Shown: positions 1-7,747, counted from the stretch's first letter. The stretch: 64,000 bases of DNA from Amycolatopsis pretoriensis (GCF_900107925.1 NZ_FNUJ01000004.1:62001-126000); one strand, 5' to 3'. The notes: a model not told the origin generated them from the sequence alone. Numbers and translations are program-made.

Positions 1-1325
1 ATCAGATCCGCTTCGCCCGCGCGCGGGTCGTCGCGCTCCCAGGCGTCCGGGCGGTTGACCAGGATGACGAGGTCGGCGTCCTGCTCCAGTGAGCCGGACT
101 CACGCAGGTCCGACAGCATCGGGCGCTTGTCCGTGCGCTGCTCGGGACCACGGTTCAGCTGGCTGATCGCGATCACCGGGACCTCGATCTCCTTCGCCAG
201 CAGCTTCATCTGCCGCGAGAACTCCGAGACTTCCTGCTGCCGCGACTCGACGCGCTTGCCGGACGTCATCAGCTGGAGGTAGTCGAGGACGACGAGCTTG
301 AGGTCGTTGCGCTGCTTCAGCCGCCGGGCCTTCGCGCGGATCTCCATCATCGTCATGTTCGGCGAGTCGTCGACGAACAGCGGCGCCTCGGACACCTCGC
401 TCATCCGGCGGGCCAGCCGCGTCCAGTCGTCGTCGGACATCTTGCCGCCGCGCATGTCGGCGAGGCGGATCTTGGCTTCGGCCGAGAGCATGCGCATGAC
501 GATCTCGGTCCGGCTCATTTCCAGCGAGAAGATGACGCTGGTCATGCCGTGCCGGATCGACGCCGAGCGCGCGAAGTCCAGACCCAATGTCGACTTGCCG
601 ACACCGGGACGGGCGGCGACGATGATCATCTGGCCCGGGTGCAACCCGTTGGTCAGCTCGTCGAAGTCGGTGAACCCGGTCGGGATGCCCTGGGACTGGC
701 CACCGCGCGAGGCGATGGCGTCGATCTCGTCCATCGTGGGCTGCAGCAGCTCTTCCAGCGCGACGTAGTCCTCGCTGGTCCGGCGCTCGGTGACGTCGTA
801 GATCGCGGCCTGCGCGCGGTCGACCACCTCGTCGATGTTCGCGCCGTCGGCCGCGGCCGCGCCGTAGCCGTACTGCACGATCCGGGTGCCGGCCTCGACC
901 AGGCGGCGCAGCACGGCCTTCTCGGCGACGATCTCCGCGTAGTAACCCGCGTTCGCCGCCGTCGGCACCGTCGCGATCAGCGTGTGCAGGTAGGGCGCGC
1001 CGCCGACGCGGCCCAGCTCCCCGCGCCGCTCCAGCTCCGCCGAGATGGTGATCGGGTCGGCGGGCTCGCCGCGGCCGTAGAGGTCGAGGATGCAGTCGTA
1101 GATCGCCTGGTGCGCGGGCCGGTAGAAGTCGTCGGGGCCGAGCGCCTCGATGACGTCGGCGACCGCGTCCTTCGACAGCAGCATGCCGCCGAGCACGGAC
1201 TGCTCGGCCGCGAGGTCCTGCGGCGGCTGGCGGTCGAACCCGCCGCCCCCACCACCGGAGCCGGGGTCGCTCGGACCCGGGTCGGACTCCGCGTACATCG
1301 GACTGCGGTCGTCGGTCAGCGCCAC
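1..1325 (-). CDS. dnaB: Replicative DNA helicase DnaB, C-terminus cut by window edge
   Basis: Hexameric replication-fork helicase. About 441 residues are visible; the C-terminal end lies beyond base 1. After a Gly/Pro-rich leader (to about residue 33) comes the DnaB N-terminal domain, beginning at QDLAAEQSVLGGMLL. The RecA-like motor follows, with Walker A ARPGVGKST (about 237-245), Walker B LVVVDYLQLM (about 340-350) and ISQLNRGPEQR. No intein interrupts the visible part, whereas M. tuberculosis DnaB carries one. GTG 1325 is preferred as start because AGGAGG lies about 11 bases upstream. GTG 1337 is part of that ribosome site, and ATG 1298 has no site. The gene follows rplI in the conserved order, but an ESX operon is inserted between them. 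Confidence 0.95.
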   Translation of the reverse strand, partial: MALTDDRSPMYAESDPGPSDPGSGGGGGGFDRQPPQDLAAEQSVLGGMLLSKDAVADVIEALGPDDFYRPAHQAIYDCILDLYGRGEPADPITISAELERRGELGRVGGAPYLHTLIATVPTAANAGYYAEIVAEKAVLRRLVEAGTRIVQYGYGAAAADGANIDEVVDRAQAAIYDVTERRTSEDYVALEELLQPTMDEIDAIASRGGQSQGIPTGFTDFDELTNGLHPGQMIIVAARPGVGKSTLGLDFARSASIRHGMTSVIFSLEMSRTEIVMRMLSAEAKIRLADMRGGKMSDDDWTRLARRMSEVSEAPLFVDDSPNMTMMEIRAKARRLKQRNDLKLVVLDYLQLMTSGKRVESRQQEVSEFSRQMKLLAKEIEVPVIAISQLNRGPEQRTDKRPMLSDLRESGSLEQDADLVILVNRPDAWERDDPRAGEADL

Positions 1326-1349
1326 CGCCCCGGACACCTCCTCATCGTG

Positions 1350-1365
1350 TCGAACACCCGTTCGA
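1350..1365. promoter_or_regulatory. LexA-type SOS box upstream of dnaB
   Basis: TCGAACACCCGTTCGA is a perfect match to the actinobacterial/Bacillus-type LexA operator TCGAAC-N4-GTTCGA. It lies 24 bases upstream of the dnaB GTG at 1325. A -10-like CATACT on the minus strand (1365-1370) abuts it, so bound repressor would cover the probable transcription start. LexA control of dnaB is inferred from this match. Confidence 0.75.
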
Positions 1366-1554
1366 GTATGCCGGATCTTCGCTCTCGAAGCACGCGGCTC
1401 GATCCGCGTCACCCGTCTCCGGGCCCCTCCCCGATGATCGGGGACAACGTCCGTCAGTCGTCTTCGACACGCGGAGCGCCACCGTGAGTACAGGCCCGAG
1501 CGGGCACGCTAGATCCCCCGGAAGGCGGATGGCAATTCCGGATGGGGACCCATC

Positions 1555-1778
1555 TGTGGACAACCTGGGGATGAACGGGGGTAACCAGTCACAGGTGGCC
1601 CGAGAGCTGTGGACAACTTGGGGACAAGGCTGATCGGCTTCGGTAACTCCGCAGGTCAAAGCCTGTGAACAAGGTGTGGAGAACTTGCCGAAAACTCGTT
1701 CGGCGTGTCGCGTGAAACCCGTTGTTCGGCGTGTCGTGGACCAGCCGGAGACCATTGAGTCGCGCGACCTGTGGATGA
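1555..1778 (+). promoter_or_regulatory. Cluster of DnaA-like boxes, all in one orientation
   Basis: Two perfect TGTGGACAA boxes (complement TTGTCCACA) lie at 1555-1563 and 1608-1616. One-mismatch copies lie at 1664-1672 (TGTGAACAA), 1675-1683 (TGTGGAGAA) and 1770-1778 (TGTGGATGA). All five point the same way. The two perfect boxes also share a longer context, TGTGGACAAC(C/T)TGGGG. TTGTCCACA is the preferred DnaA box in high-GC actinobacteria. This is not the usual oriC position, since no dnaA or dnaN is nearby. Titration or transcriptional control of dnaB are alternatives. Confidence 0.5.
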
Positions 1779-1827
1779 ATATCACGGAGGGTAGAGCGGT
1801 CACCCGGTGGGCTGAACGGCCGACGGA

Positions 1828-2616
1828 TCAGGCCGCGGTCAGCCTGCCCTGTGCGCTGCGTAACCGGTCGGCGAGAACGCGCTGGTCGGCCGGGGTGAAG
1901 GCGATCCGGTTCTCCCCGCGCCCCGGAACCTCTTCGGTCAGCCATCGGCCTTCCGAGGTATCGATGTAGTTCACCGGACGTTCGATCCGCTGCCACCCGC
2001 CGGTGCGGCTGCGGGCCGCGACGTACAGGCTGCCGCTCCCCATTCGGCGTAGCGCCAGGATCCGCCGGAGCTCGTCGGCCTCCTGCGAACCCTCGGCCGG
2101 GCGGTCGTTGCGGAGCACCGCGTACCCGCCGTCGTCACCGCGGGGGCTTCCCTCGAGCTGGCTCTTCGGCACCGCGAGCGGCGTCCCGCGCCCGGGCGCC
2201 AGCTTCGGGATCTGGCCGAGGAAGTCGTCGAGCAGCTCCCCCGGTCGTGACGACTCCAGCACGACGGCGTCCAGCTCTTCGTGCTTGGCCAGCACGAACG
2301 CCTCACCGCCGGCGCTGCCGGCCAGCAGCCGGTAGCTGACCGGCTTGCCCTGGAACCCGCCGTCTACCCAGCCGTAGTACTCCAGCTGCGGCCGGGCGAT
2401 CGCTTCGACCGTCGCGACGAACCCGGGGTGCATGCCGCGCGGGCCGTACAACCCGGCCTTCGAGAGCTCGGCGTTGACCCGCTCGTCCTCGGCGCGCTGG
2501 GCTTCGTCGCTGTACCACGTCGGCTTGTCGGACAGCACCGTGTGCGGCTCGCCGCCCCGGCGCCGGATCAGGTTGATCAGGGTGCCGGTCGAGATGGTGA
2601 CCTGCCTGTCCAGCAC
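1828..2616 (-). CDS. ESX secretion-associated protein, EspG family
   Basis: A 262-residue protein resembling the EspG chaperone family, cytosolic proteins that bind PE/PPE-type substrates of type VII secretion. Visible traits are the opening TISTGTLINLIRRRGGEPHTVL, a central QIPKLAPGRG segment and a C-terminal helical stretch ending DQRVLADRLRSAQG. The length fits the family. GTG 2616 has GGGGGA upstream. It is the last gene of a four-gene minus-strand operon, 86 bases after the PPE-like gene that is its probable client. The assignment rests on overall resemblance and on this context. Confidence 0.75.
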   Translation of the reverse strand: MLDRQVTISTGTLINLIRRRGGEPHTVLSDKPTWYSDEAQRAEDERVNAELSKAGLYGPRGMHPGFVATVEAIARPQLEYYGWVDGGFQGKPVSYRLLAGSAGGEAFVLAKHEELDAVVLESSRPGELLDDFLGQIPKLAPGRGTPLAVPKSQLEGSPRGDDGGYAVLRNDRPAEGSQEADELRRILALRRMGSGSLYVAARSRTGGWQRIERPVNYIDTSEGRWLTEEVPGRGENRIAFTPADQRVLADRLRSAQGRLTAA

Positions 2617-2702
2617 GCTTTCCCCCAGTAGGAATCCGAACCCGGTGCAGCCGAAACGCCGGGCGCGCCCATCTTGGCACGCGCCCGGGCCTCCCGCGTG
2701 CG

Positions 2703-4067
2703 CTACTCGCCGATGACCGGCGGGGCCGTCAGCTCGTCGGTCCCGAAGATGTCGTTCGGGTCGTCGCCGAGCAGGTACTTCGACGTGCGTTCCTCGTCGC
2801 CGCCGCCCTGGCCCTTGGCGCCGTGGCCCATGCCGCCCATGCCACCCATCCCGGTGGAACCCGTGCGCCCGGCCGCCGCGCCGCCCGCGCCCATGGCGCC
2901 GCCGGCCCCCATGCCGCCGCGGCCCGCGCCGGCCGAGCCCGCGCCACCCGGCAGGGCCGCGCCGGTCGAGCCACCGGGCCCGAAGCCCGCGCCGCCGCCC
3001 GGGCCGAAGCCCGCCGTCGGGTCGCCGATCCCGGCCGAGCCGCCGGGTCCGAACCCGCTGCCGCTGCCACCGCCACCGGAGAAGCTCGGCGTACCGCCGC
3101 CGGGCCCGAAGCCCGGCATCCCCGGCACGTCCGACGGCGAGAAACCGGACGAGTGCGTGCCGTCGTTGAAGTTCGGCGGGGTGTAGTTGCCGCCGCCGGG
3201 CAGCTTCGACGGGTCGTAGCTCCCGCTCGGCACCTTCCCCGGGTCGAAGCTGGGCACCTTGGACGGGTCGTACCCACCGCCCGGCACCTTCGACGGGTCG
3301 AAGCTGCCGCCGGGGGTGTTCGGCGAGCCGGGGAACGACGGGACGCCACCCGGGCCGGGCATGTTCACGCCGCCGGGGCCGGTGCCCGGGGCACCGCCGC
3401 GCTCGCCGTCTCCCGTCCCGTTGCCGTTCCCGTTACCCGGCTTCTTCTTGCCGTCCTTGCCGTTGTCGACGCTGACGTTCTCCTGCTGCCCCTTCAGCGC
3501 GGAGTACGTCGGCATCTTCTGGCCGTTGTCGTTGCTCGCCTTGTAGTAGGTGTTGAAGGCGTCGACGTTGGCCTGGCCCTTGGTGTTGTAGTCGCGGATC
3601 GCCCGGTCGGTGTCGGTCGTCCACGGCGTCACCGCGTTGAGCAGGTTGTTCTTCGGCGGGTCCTTCGGGACCTCCTGCACCTGCGCGTGCACCGTGGTGA
3701 ACGCGTTGTTCTGCTCGCCGAGGTACTTGTCGGAGTCGGTGAGCTTGGTGCCGGAGTCCTCCATCCACACCCGCAGCGGGTGCGCGCCGGCGTTCTGCGC
3801 CGCTTCCGAACCGCCGCCGGTCCAGGCCGAGTCCATCTCCTTGGCCAGCGTGTCGATGGTCGTCAGCCGGTCCGCGTAGGCACCCTTCAGCCGGCTCGCC
3901 GCCGCCTGCCCGTTCTGGATCGAGCCGGTGCCGGGGCCGGTGGTGACCTGGTGCCAGATGTCGTAGCAGTCGATCTTGCGATCGCCCTGCTGCGAGGTGT
4001 GGTCGTCCGAGTGCGTGGTGGCCATGTTGTACGCGGCGAACCCGCCGAGCAGGACCAGTTCCAGCAT
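2703..4067 (-). CDS. PPE-like ESX-associated protein with Gly/Pro-rich C-terminal half
   Basis: A 454-residue protein. The N-terminal half (to about 200) is mostly alpha-helical and has a WTGGG turn in MDSAWTGGGSEAAQNAG, as in WXG100/PPE proteins. The second half is low complexity, with degenerate repeats of GGxDPSKVP and GFGPGG units. The protein ends in a conserved-looking acidic tail (LGDDPNDIFGTDELTAPP). It begins one base after the lipoprotein stop and has no classical signal peptide. It is probably a secreted or surface-exposed type VII substrate. PPE-like status is inferred from context and layout; no strict Pro-Pro-Glu motif is seen at the start. Confidence 0.65.
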   Translation of the reverse strand: MLELVLLGGFAAYNMATTHSDDHTSQQGDRKIDCYDIWHQVTTGPGTGSIQNGQAAASRLKGAYADRLTTIDTLAKEMDSAWTGGGSEAAQNAGAHPLRVWMEDSGTKLTDSDKYLGEQNNAFTTVHAQVQEVPKDPPKNNLLNAVTPWTTDTDRAIRDYNTKGQANVDAFNTYYKASNDNGQKMPTYSALKGQQENVSVDNGKDGKKKPGNGNGNGTGDGERGGAPGTGPGGVNMPGPGGVPSFPGSPNTPGGSFDPSKVPGGGYDPSKVPSFDPGKVPSGSYDPSKLPGGGNYTPPNFNDGTHSSGFSPSDVPGMPGFGPGGGTPSFSGGGGSGSGFGPGGSAGIGDPTAGFGPGGGAGFGPGGSTGAALPGGAGSAGAGRGGMGAGGAMGAGGAAAGRTGSTGMGGMGGMGHGAKGQGGGDEERTSKYLLGDDPNDIFGTDELTAPPVIGE

Positions 4068-4068
4068 G

Positions 4069-4674
4069 TCAGCCCCCCATCAAGGTCTGGACCATCGCTT
4101 CGCCGAACTTCCCCGCGACCGAGCACGGGTCCGCCGCGCCCGCGCCGTGGTCGTACTGCACCAGGATGTTGACGGCCAGCTCGTCGGTCACGCCGACGAA
4201 CAGGCCACACTTGCCGTTCTTGCGGTCGTCGAGCGCGGCGGCGTAGACGGCCGGGTACCCGTAGGCCTGCGACTCGCCGAAGTAGGCGTCGTTCGCCTTG
4301 GTGTCGTAGACGTCCTGGAGGCCGTTCTTGTTCGCCGTCACCGTGGTCACGTCGATCTGGTTGCCCGGGTCGGCCGCCTCCTGGAAGGTGCAGCTCGGGC
4401 CGTTGCCGGTGCTGCGCGGGGTGCCGTCGCCGAGGCTGAGGGTGGAGCGGCCGGCCGCGTTGATGGTGTTGCACGCGTCCGACGTGATGTTCGCGGTGTT
4501 CAACGGCTCCGGCACCCGCGGCGCGGAGTCGGCGGCGGACCGGCTCGTCGTCTCGCTGGAGCTCGACTCGGCGGTCGCCGCCGGGTTGGCGGTGCCGCGG
4601 GTCTTGCCCGAACAGCCCGCGACGGCGAGCACGGCGAAGGCCAGGGCGCCGGCGGCGAGGAGTCGTCGGTTCAC
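4069..4674 (-). CDS. DUF3558 family lipoprotein
   Basis: A 201-residue exported lipoprotein. The signal peptide MNRRLLAAGALAFAVLAVAGC ends in a lipobox (AVAGC), and a Ser/Thr-rich spacer follows. The mature part has SDACNTI and GPSCTFQE cysteine motifs, a later C in DRKNGKCGLFVG and a final ADPCSVAGKF, as in DUF3558 proteins of Pseudonocardiaceae and mycobacteria. The GTG start overlaps the WXG gene stop (GTGA). The function is unknown. Its place between WXG and PPE-like genes suggests a role at the cell surface in the ESX substrate pathway (inference). Confidence 0.85.
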   Translation of the reverse strand: MNRRLLAAGALAFAVLAVAGCSGKTRGTANPAATAESSSSETTSRSAADSAPRVPEPLNTANITSDACNTINAAGRSTLSLGDGTPRSTGNGPSCTFQEAADPGNQIDVTTVTANKNGLQDVYDTKANDAYFGESQAYGYPAVYAAALDDRKNGKCGLFVGVTDELAVNILVQYDHGAGAADPCSVAGKFGEAMVQTLMGG

Positions 4675-5024
4675 GTGGCCTGGTTCCCCGTCTTCGAGAG
4701 GTCGGCCTGCGTGTCCGACTCCTTGGTGGTGATCTTCTGCTTCGCGGCCGTCAGGGCCTCGATGTAGTTCTTGACGTATTCCTGCATCTTGGAGTTCTGC
4801 TCGAGGAACGCCTTGCCGGACGGGTTCGCGAGCTTCTCCCAGTCACCGCTGGCGAACTCCTTGCCGGGCGCCTTGACGTTCGCCATCAGGTTGGCGTCGT
4901 CATAGTCGCGCTTGAGGTCGGCCTGGAGGTCCTGCCACTTCTTGATCACGCCGTCGATCTTGTCGGCGTCGAACGTGAAACCCCCTCCGCCGGACGGCGC
5001 GGACATGTTGACCTCGTTACCCAT
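4671..5024 (-). CDS. WXG100-like ESX protein
   Basis: A 117-residue helical protein, first gene of the ESX operon. The core has two predicted helices (FDADKIDGVIKKWQDLQADL and FLEQNSKMQEYVKNYIEAL) separated by a loop that includes SGDWEKLANPSG. No signal peptide is present. It is slightly longer than typical 100-residue EsxA/B proteins, and the canonical WXG triplet is not obvious. It may be an adaptor or substrate rather than a true EsxA/B. GGGAG lies about 10 bases upstream of ATG 5024. Confidence 0.7.
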   Translation of the reverse strand: MGNEVNMSAPSGGGGFTFDADKIDGVIKKWQDLQADLKRDYDDANLMANVKAPGKEFASGDWEKLANPSGKAFLEQNSKMQEYVKNYIEALTAAKQKITTKESDTQADLSKTGNQAT

Positions 5025-5102
5025 CCGAGTGCGCTCCCTTCGCGTCCCGCTCCATTGTCCTACGACGGCCGCCGTCTGTCCGGGGTTCCCCCGAAACGCG
5101 TG

Positions 5103-5136
5103 AAGGCGGGCCGCCCACCAGGGAGCGACCCGCCTT
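5103..5136 (-). terminator. Hairpin downstream of rplI
   Basis: AAGGCGGG (5103-5110) pairs with CCCGCCTT (5129-5136). It lies 18 bases past the rplI stop and would separate the ribosomal operon from the ESX operon. Confidence 0.5.
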
Positions 5137-5153
5137 GTGCACGGCGTACTGCC

Positions 5154-5612
5154 TTACTGCGAGGCCTTGACCTCGAGGCGCACGTCGACCTTGACGTCCG
5201 GGTGCAGCCGGGCGCCGACCGAGTGCTTGCCGACGGTCTTGATGTGGTCGCGCAGCTCGATGACGCGCTTGTCGAGCAGCGGGCCACCGGCCGCCTTGAT
5301 CGCGTCGACGATCTCGCCGGCGGTGATCGAACCGAAGAGCTTCTTCGAGCCCTCGGCCGCCTTGCCGGTGAGCTGGACGGCGCCGAGGCCCTCCAGCGTC
5401 GCCTTGATCTCCTTGGCGTGGTCGAGGTCGCGGATGCGACGGCTCTCCTGCGCGCGCTGGATCGTGCGGACGTTCTTCTCCGCGCCCTTGGAGGCCACGA
5501 TCGCGTAGCCCCGCGGGAGCAGGTAGTTGCGCGCGTAACCGTCCTTGACCTCGACGATGTCGCCGGGGCCGCCCAGGTTGGCCACGTCCGTGGTGAGGAT
5601 GATCTTCGCCAT
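5154..5612 (-). CDS. rplI: 50S ribosomal protein L9
   Basis: A 152-residue L9. The N-terminal RNA-binding domain shows MAKIILTTDVANLGGPGDIV and the signature GYARNYLLPRGYA. A long connecting helix (ESRRIRDLDHAKEIKATLE) and the C-terminal domain with GSITAGEIVDAI follow. Length and layout are standard. It is the last gene of rpsF-ssb-rpsR-rplI, 14 bases after rpsR. Confidence 0.97.
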   Translation of the reverse strand: MAKIILTTDVANLGGPGDIVEVKDGYARNYLLPRGYAIVASKGAEKNVRTIQRAQESRRIRDLDHAKEIKATLEGLGAVQLTGKAAEGSKKLFGSITAGEIVDAIKAAGGPLLDKRVIELRDHIKTVGKHSVGARLHPDVKVDVRLEVKASQ

Positions 5613-5626
5613 GTCAGTGCCCTCCC

Positions 5627-5875
5627 TTAGCGCGCGGTCGAGGTGTAGGGCAGCAGCGCCATCTCGCGGGAGTTCTTGACCGCGATGGCGATGTCACGCT
5701 GGTGCTGGCTGCAGTTGCCGGTGACGCGACGGGCACGGATCTTGCCGCGGTCGGAGATGTACTTCCGCAGCAGGTTGGTGTCCTTGTAGTCGATCAGTTC
5801 CGGGCGGCCCTTCTTCTCGGCCTTGCAGAACACGCAGACCTTCTTCTTGGGCTTGCGGATGGGTGGCTTGGCCAC
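5627..5875 (-). CDS. rpsR: 30S ribosomal protein S18, zinc-binding (C+) type
   Basis: An 82-residue S18 that partners S6 on the 30S platform. The protein keeps cysteines in VCVFC and in TGNCSQHQRD, so it looks like the zinc-binding C+ form rather than the cysteine-free form induced by zinc starvation in mycobacteria. The core motifs YKDTNLLRKYISDRGKI and AVKNSREMALLPY are intact. It lies 43 bases downstream of ssb. Confidence 0.96.
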   Translation of the reverse strand: MAKPPIRKPKKKVCVFCKAEKKGRPELIDYKDTNLLRKYISDRGKIRARRVTGNCSQHQRDIAIAVKNSREMALLPYTSTAR

Positions 5876-5918
5876 TGTCTACTCCTGGTAACTCAAATCT
5901 TTGTGGATGTGTACGAGA

Positions 5919-6431
5919 TCAGAACGGGGGCTCGTCCGAGAAGCCGCCACCGCCGCCACCGGCGGGCGGTGCGGAACCCCACGGGTCGTCGGCGGGCGCG
6001 CCGCCTCCGCCACCGCGGTTTCCACCGCCACCGCCGCCGCCGAAGTCACCACCGCCGCCGCCACCGCGGCTGACCTTGTTGACCTTGGCCGTGGCGTAGC
6101 GCAGCGAGGGCCCGATCTCGTCGACCTCGAGCTCGACGACGGTGCGCTTCTCGCCTTCCTTCGTCTCGAACGACCGCTGCTTCAGGCGGCCCTGCACGAC
6201 GACGCGGGCGCCGCGGGTCAGGGACTCGGCGACGTTCTCCGCCGCCTGGCGCCAGATGTTGCAGCGCAGGAACAGCGCCTCGCCGTCCTTCCACTCGCCG
6301 GACTGCCGGTCGAGGGTGCGCGGGGTGGACGCGACGGTGAAGTTCGCGACCGCCGCACCGGACGGGGTGAAGCGCAGCTCCGGGTCGGACGTCAGGTTGC
6401 CGATCACCGTGATGACGGTGTCTCCAGCCAT
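5919..6431 (-). CDS. ssb: Single-stranded DNA-binding protein
   Basis: A 170-residue SSB. The OB-fold covers about residues 1-115 (MAGDTVITVIGNLTSDPELR, FLRCNIWRQAAENVAESL, VVQGRLKQRSFETKEGEKR). A Gly-rich linker and the acidic tip SDEPPF, which recruits partner proteins, follow. ATG 6431 was chosen because it gives the family N-terminus; the longer open frame to 6785 runs across rpsF in another frame. It lies 17 bases after rpsF. Confidence 0.96.
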   Translation of the reverse strand: MAGDTVITVIGNLTSDPELRFTPSGAAVANFTVASTPRTLDRQSGEWKDGEALFLRCNIWRQAAENVAESLTRGARVVVQGRLKQRSFETKEGEKRTVVELEVDEIGPSLRYATAKVNKVSRGGGGGGDFGGGGGGGNRGGGGGAPADDPWGSAPPAGGGGGGFSDEPPF

Positions 6432-6448
6432 CGGGGATCCCCTCGGGC

Positions 6449-6775
6449 TCAGGCCTTGGCGGCGGCGGGCTTGGCCGCGGCGCGCTTGACCTCGCGACGC
6501 ATGACCTTGGTGCGGAGCACGGTCTCCTGCAGCGACAGCTGGCGGTCCAGCTCCTTCACCGCGTCCGAAGACGAGTTCAGGTCGAGCAGCGCGTAGATGC
6601 CCTCGGCGTGCTTCTTGATCTCGTACGAGAGACGACGACGGCCCCAGACGTCGACCTTCTCCACGGAACCGCCCGAAGTGCGGATCACGTTGAGGAAGTT
6701 GTCCAGCGTGGGGGCGACCGTGCGCTCGTCGAGCGTGGGGTCCAGGATGACCATTACCTCGTAATGGCGTGACAC
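6449..6775 (-). CDS. rpsF: 30S ribosomal protein S6
   Basis: A 108-residue S6 (RHYEVMVILDPTLDERTV, RRRLSYEIKKHAEGIYALL, MRREVK) with a short Ala/Lys tail. GTG 6775 is preferred because AGGAGG stands nine bases upstream. GTG 6781 would leave only three bases. First gene of the ribosomal operon. Confidence 0.95.
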   Translation of the reverse strand: MSRHYEVMVILDPTLDERTVAPTLDNFLNVIRTSGGSVEKVDVWGRRRLSYEIKKHAEGIYALLDLNSSSDAVKELDRQLSLQETVLRTKVMRREVKRAAAKPAAAKA

Positions 6776-6803
6776 AACCACTCACCTCCTATGGGCTCGC
6801 GGC

Positions 6804-6822
6804 CACGGACTGTCCGTGGCAG
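6804..6822 (-). promoter_or_regulatory. Hairpin in the rpsF leader
   Basis: GCCACGGA and TCCGTGGC form an 8-bp perfect stem with a 3-base loop, 29 bases upstream of the rpsF start. rpsF operons in many bacteria carry an S6:S18-binding leader structure. This hairpin is a candidate, but the specific CCG-bearing motif could not be confirmed by eye. It could also be part of a double terminator with 6835-6852. Confidence 0.35.
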
Positions 6823-6834
6823 GAGGGTTTGTCC

Positions 6835-6852
6835 AGGTAAGGCTACCTGGAG
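6835..6852 (-). terminator. Hairpin downstream of the first surface-protein gene
   Basis: CCAGGTA-AGGC-TACCTGG is a perfect 7-bp stem with a tetraloop, 26 bases past the stop at 6878. It has no T-run. Confidence 0.45.
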
Positions 6853-6877
6853 GTGCTTCCGGGGCCGGAGGCCGGGG

Positions 6878-7747
6878 TCAGCTCGCGCGGCGCAGGACCC
6901 AGGTGCGCACGAGCCCCGCCGTGACGCCGGCCAGCACGATCACCGCGAGCAGCATCGGCAGCTGGACGTCGTTCGAAGCGCCGTTCGAGGCGAGCGACTG
7001 AGCGTTGCCCGCGTCGCGGATGCCGGCGCTCTGGCCGCTCTGGTCGCCCTGACCCGCCTGCGGGACGGAAGCGTCACCGGGCAGCGTCCCGTTCGCGGGG
7101 TACCGCGCGCCCGGGGCGACGGCCGTGCCGGCGGTCGCCGTGGGGATGCCGCCGTAGTCGCGCATCGGGGCGCTGCCGCCCGTGCCGCCCGCGGTGCCCG
7201 GGTTCAGGTTCGAGAGGTTGCCGGTGCTGCCGCCGGGGGTGCTGTCCTGTGGGGTGCCCGTGCCGCCGGTGCCCGGCTGCCCCGGAGTGCTCGGGGCGAC
7301 GTAGTTGCCGGCGAGCAGCGTGAGGTTGCAGGCCTTGGCGACCGTGCTCTCCACGCTGTTCAGGGTCTTGTTCCAGTCGAGGCCGAGACCGAGCGAGTGG
7401 GAGTTCGCCAATGCGGTGCGTACCGCCTTGCCGATCGCCGCGCCGGTTGCTTCGCCGCCCGCGGAGTTCGGCACCTGCCCCACGGTGATGGCCGGAACGC
7501 CGGCGATCGAGTCGCCCGCCCAGGCTCCGATCGCCAGCGTGCCGGCGTTGTTCGCGCCGTTGGTGACCAGTGTCTTGACGGAAGCTCCGGTGATCGCGAT
7601 CTGGTCGCCCATCTGGCCGGTAACCGTGCCGGTGCAGCTGTTGCTGACCACCTGCTGGCTCGCCGAGGCCGTGCCCGCGGAGAGGAACGCGCTTCCGGTC
7701 ACGAAGGCGGCAAGGGCGGTCACGGTCAAGAACTTCCGCACGAGCAC
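6878..7747 (-). CDS. Secreted membrane-anchored Gly/Pro-rich protein (trio member A)
   Basis: 289 residues, function unknown. It has a signal peptide (MLVRKFLTVTALAAFVTGSA, then ASA cleavage) and a roughly 120-residue domain with two cysteines (NSCTG, KACNL). A low-complexity Gly/Pro/Thr linker follows, with the motif APMRDYGGIPTATAG. A single C-terminal membrane helix (LPMLLAVIVLAGVTAGLVR) ends in a cytoplasmic tail TWVLRRAS. It shares this layout with the two genes upstream, and the APMRDY motif with member B. There is no LPXTG. It is likely displayed on the outer face of the membrane with the N-domain outward. Confidence 0.7.
   Translation of the reverse strand: MLVRKFLTVTALAAFVTGSAFLSAGTASASQQVVSNSCTGTVTGQMGDQIAITGASVKTLVTNGANNAGTLAIGAWAGDSIAGVPAITVGQVPNSAGGEATGAAIGKAVRTALANSHSLGLGLDWNKTLNSVESTVAKACNLTLLAGNYVAPSTPGQPGTGGTGTPQDSTPGGSTGNLSNLNPGTAGGTGGSAPMRDYGGIPTATAGTAVAPGARYPANGTLPGDASVPQAGQGDQSGQSAGIRDAGNAQSLASNGASNDVQLPMLLAVIVLAGVTAGLVRTWVLRRAS

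Larger units (their letters stand above)
1326..1827. other. 502-bp intergenic control region between dnaB and the ESX operon
   Basis: No credible gene was found here; the open frames lack family resemblance and run through the box cluster. The dnaB-proximal part holds the ribosome site, a -10-like element and the SOS box. The distal half (1555-1778) holds the DnaA-like boxes listed separately. Bases 1371-1550 show no recognisable element. Confidence 0.6.

Noticed and set aside
549..1487. Long plus-strand open frame opposite dnaB
   Set aside because: Arg/Val/Asp-rich shadow of the dnaB codons; no family resemblance. dnaB on the minus strand explains the region.
1342..1803. Minus-strand frame between dnaB and the EspG-like gene
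   Set aside because: It crosses the SOS box and the DnaA-like boxes and has mixed composition without a ribosome site or recognisable motif.
2703..3400. Possible CRISPR-like or mini-satellite array
   Set aside because: The periodicity is codon-level Gly/Pro repeats in the PPE-like protein; units vary and there are no spacers.
6973..6988. SOS-box-like TCGAAGCGCCGTTCGA
   Set aside because: One mismatch, and it lies inside the coding region of a surface protein near its 3' end, not at a promoter.
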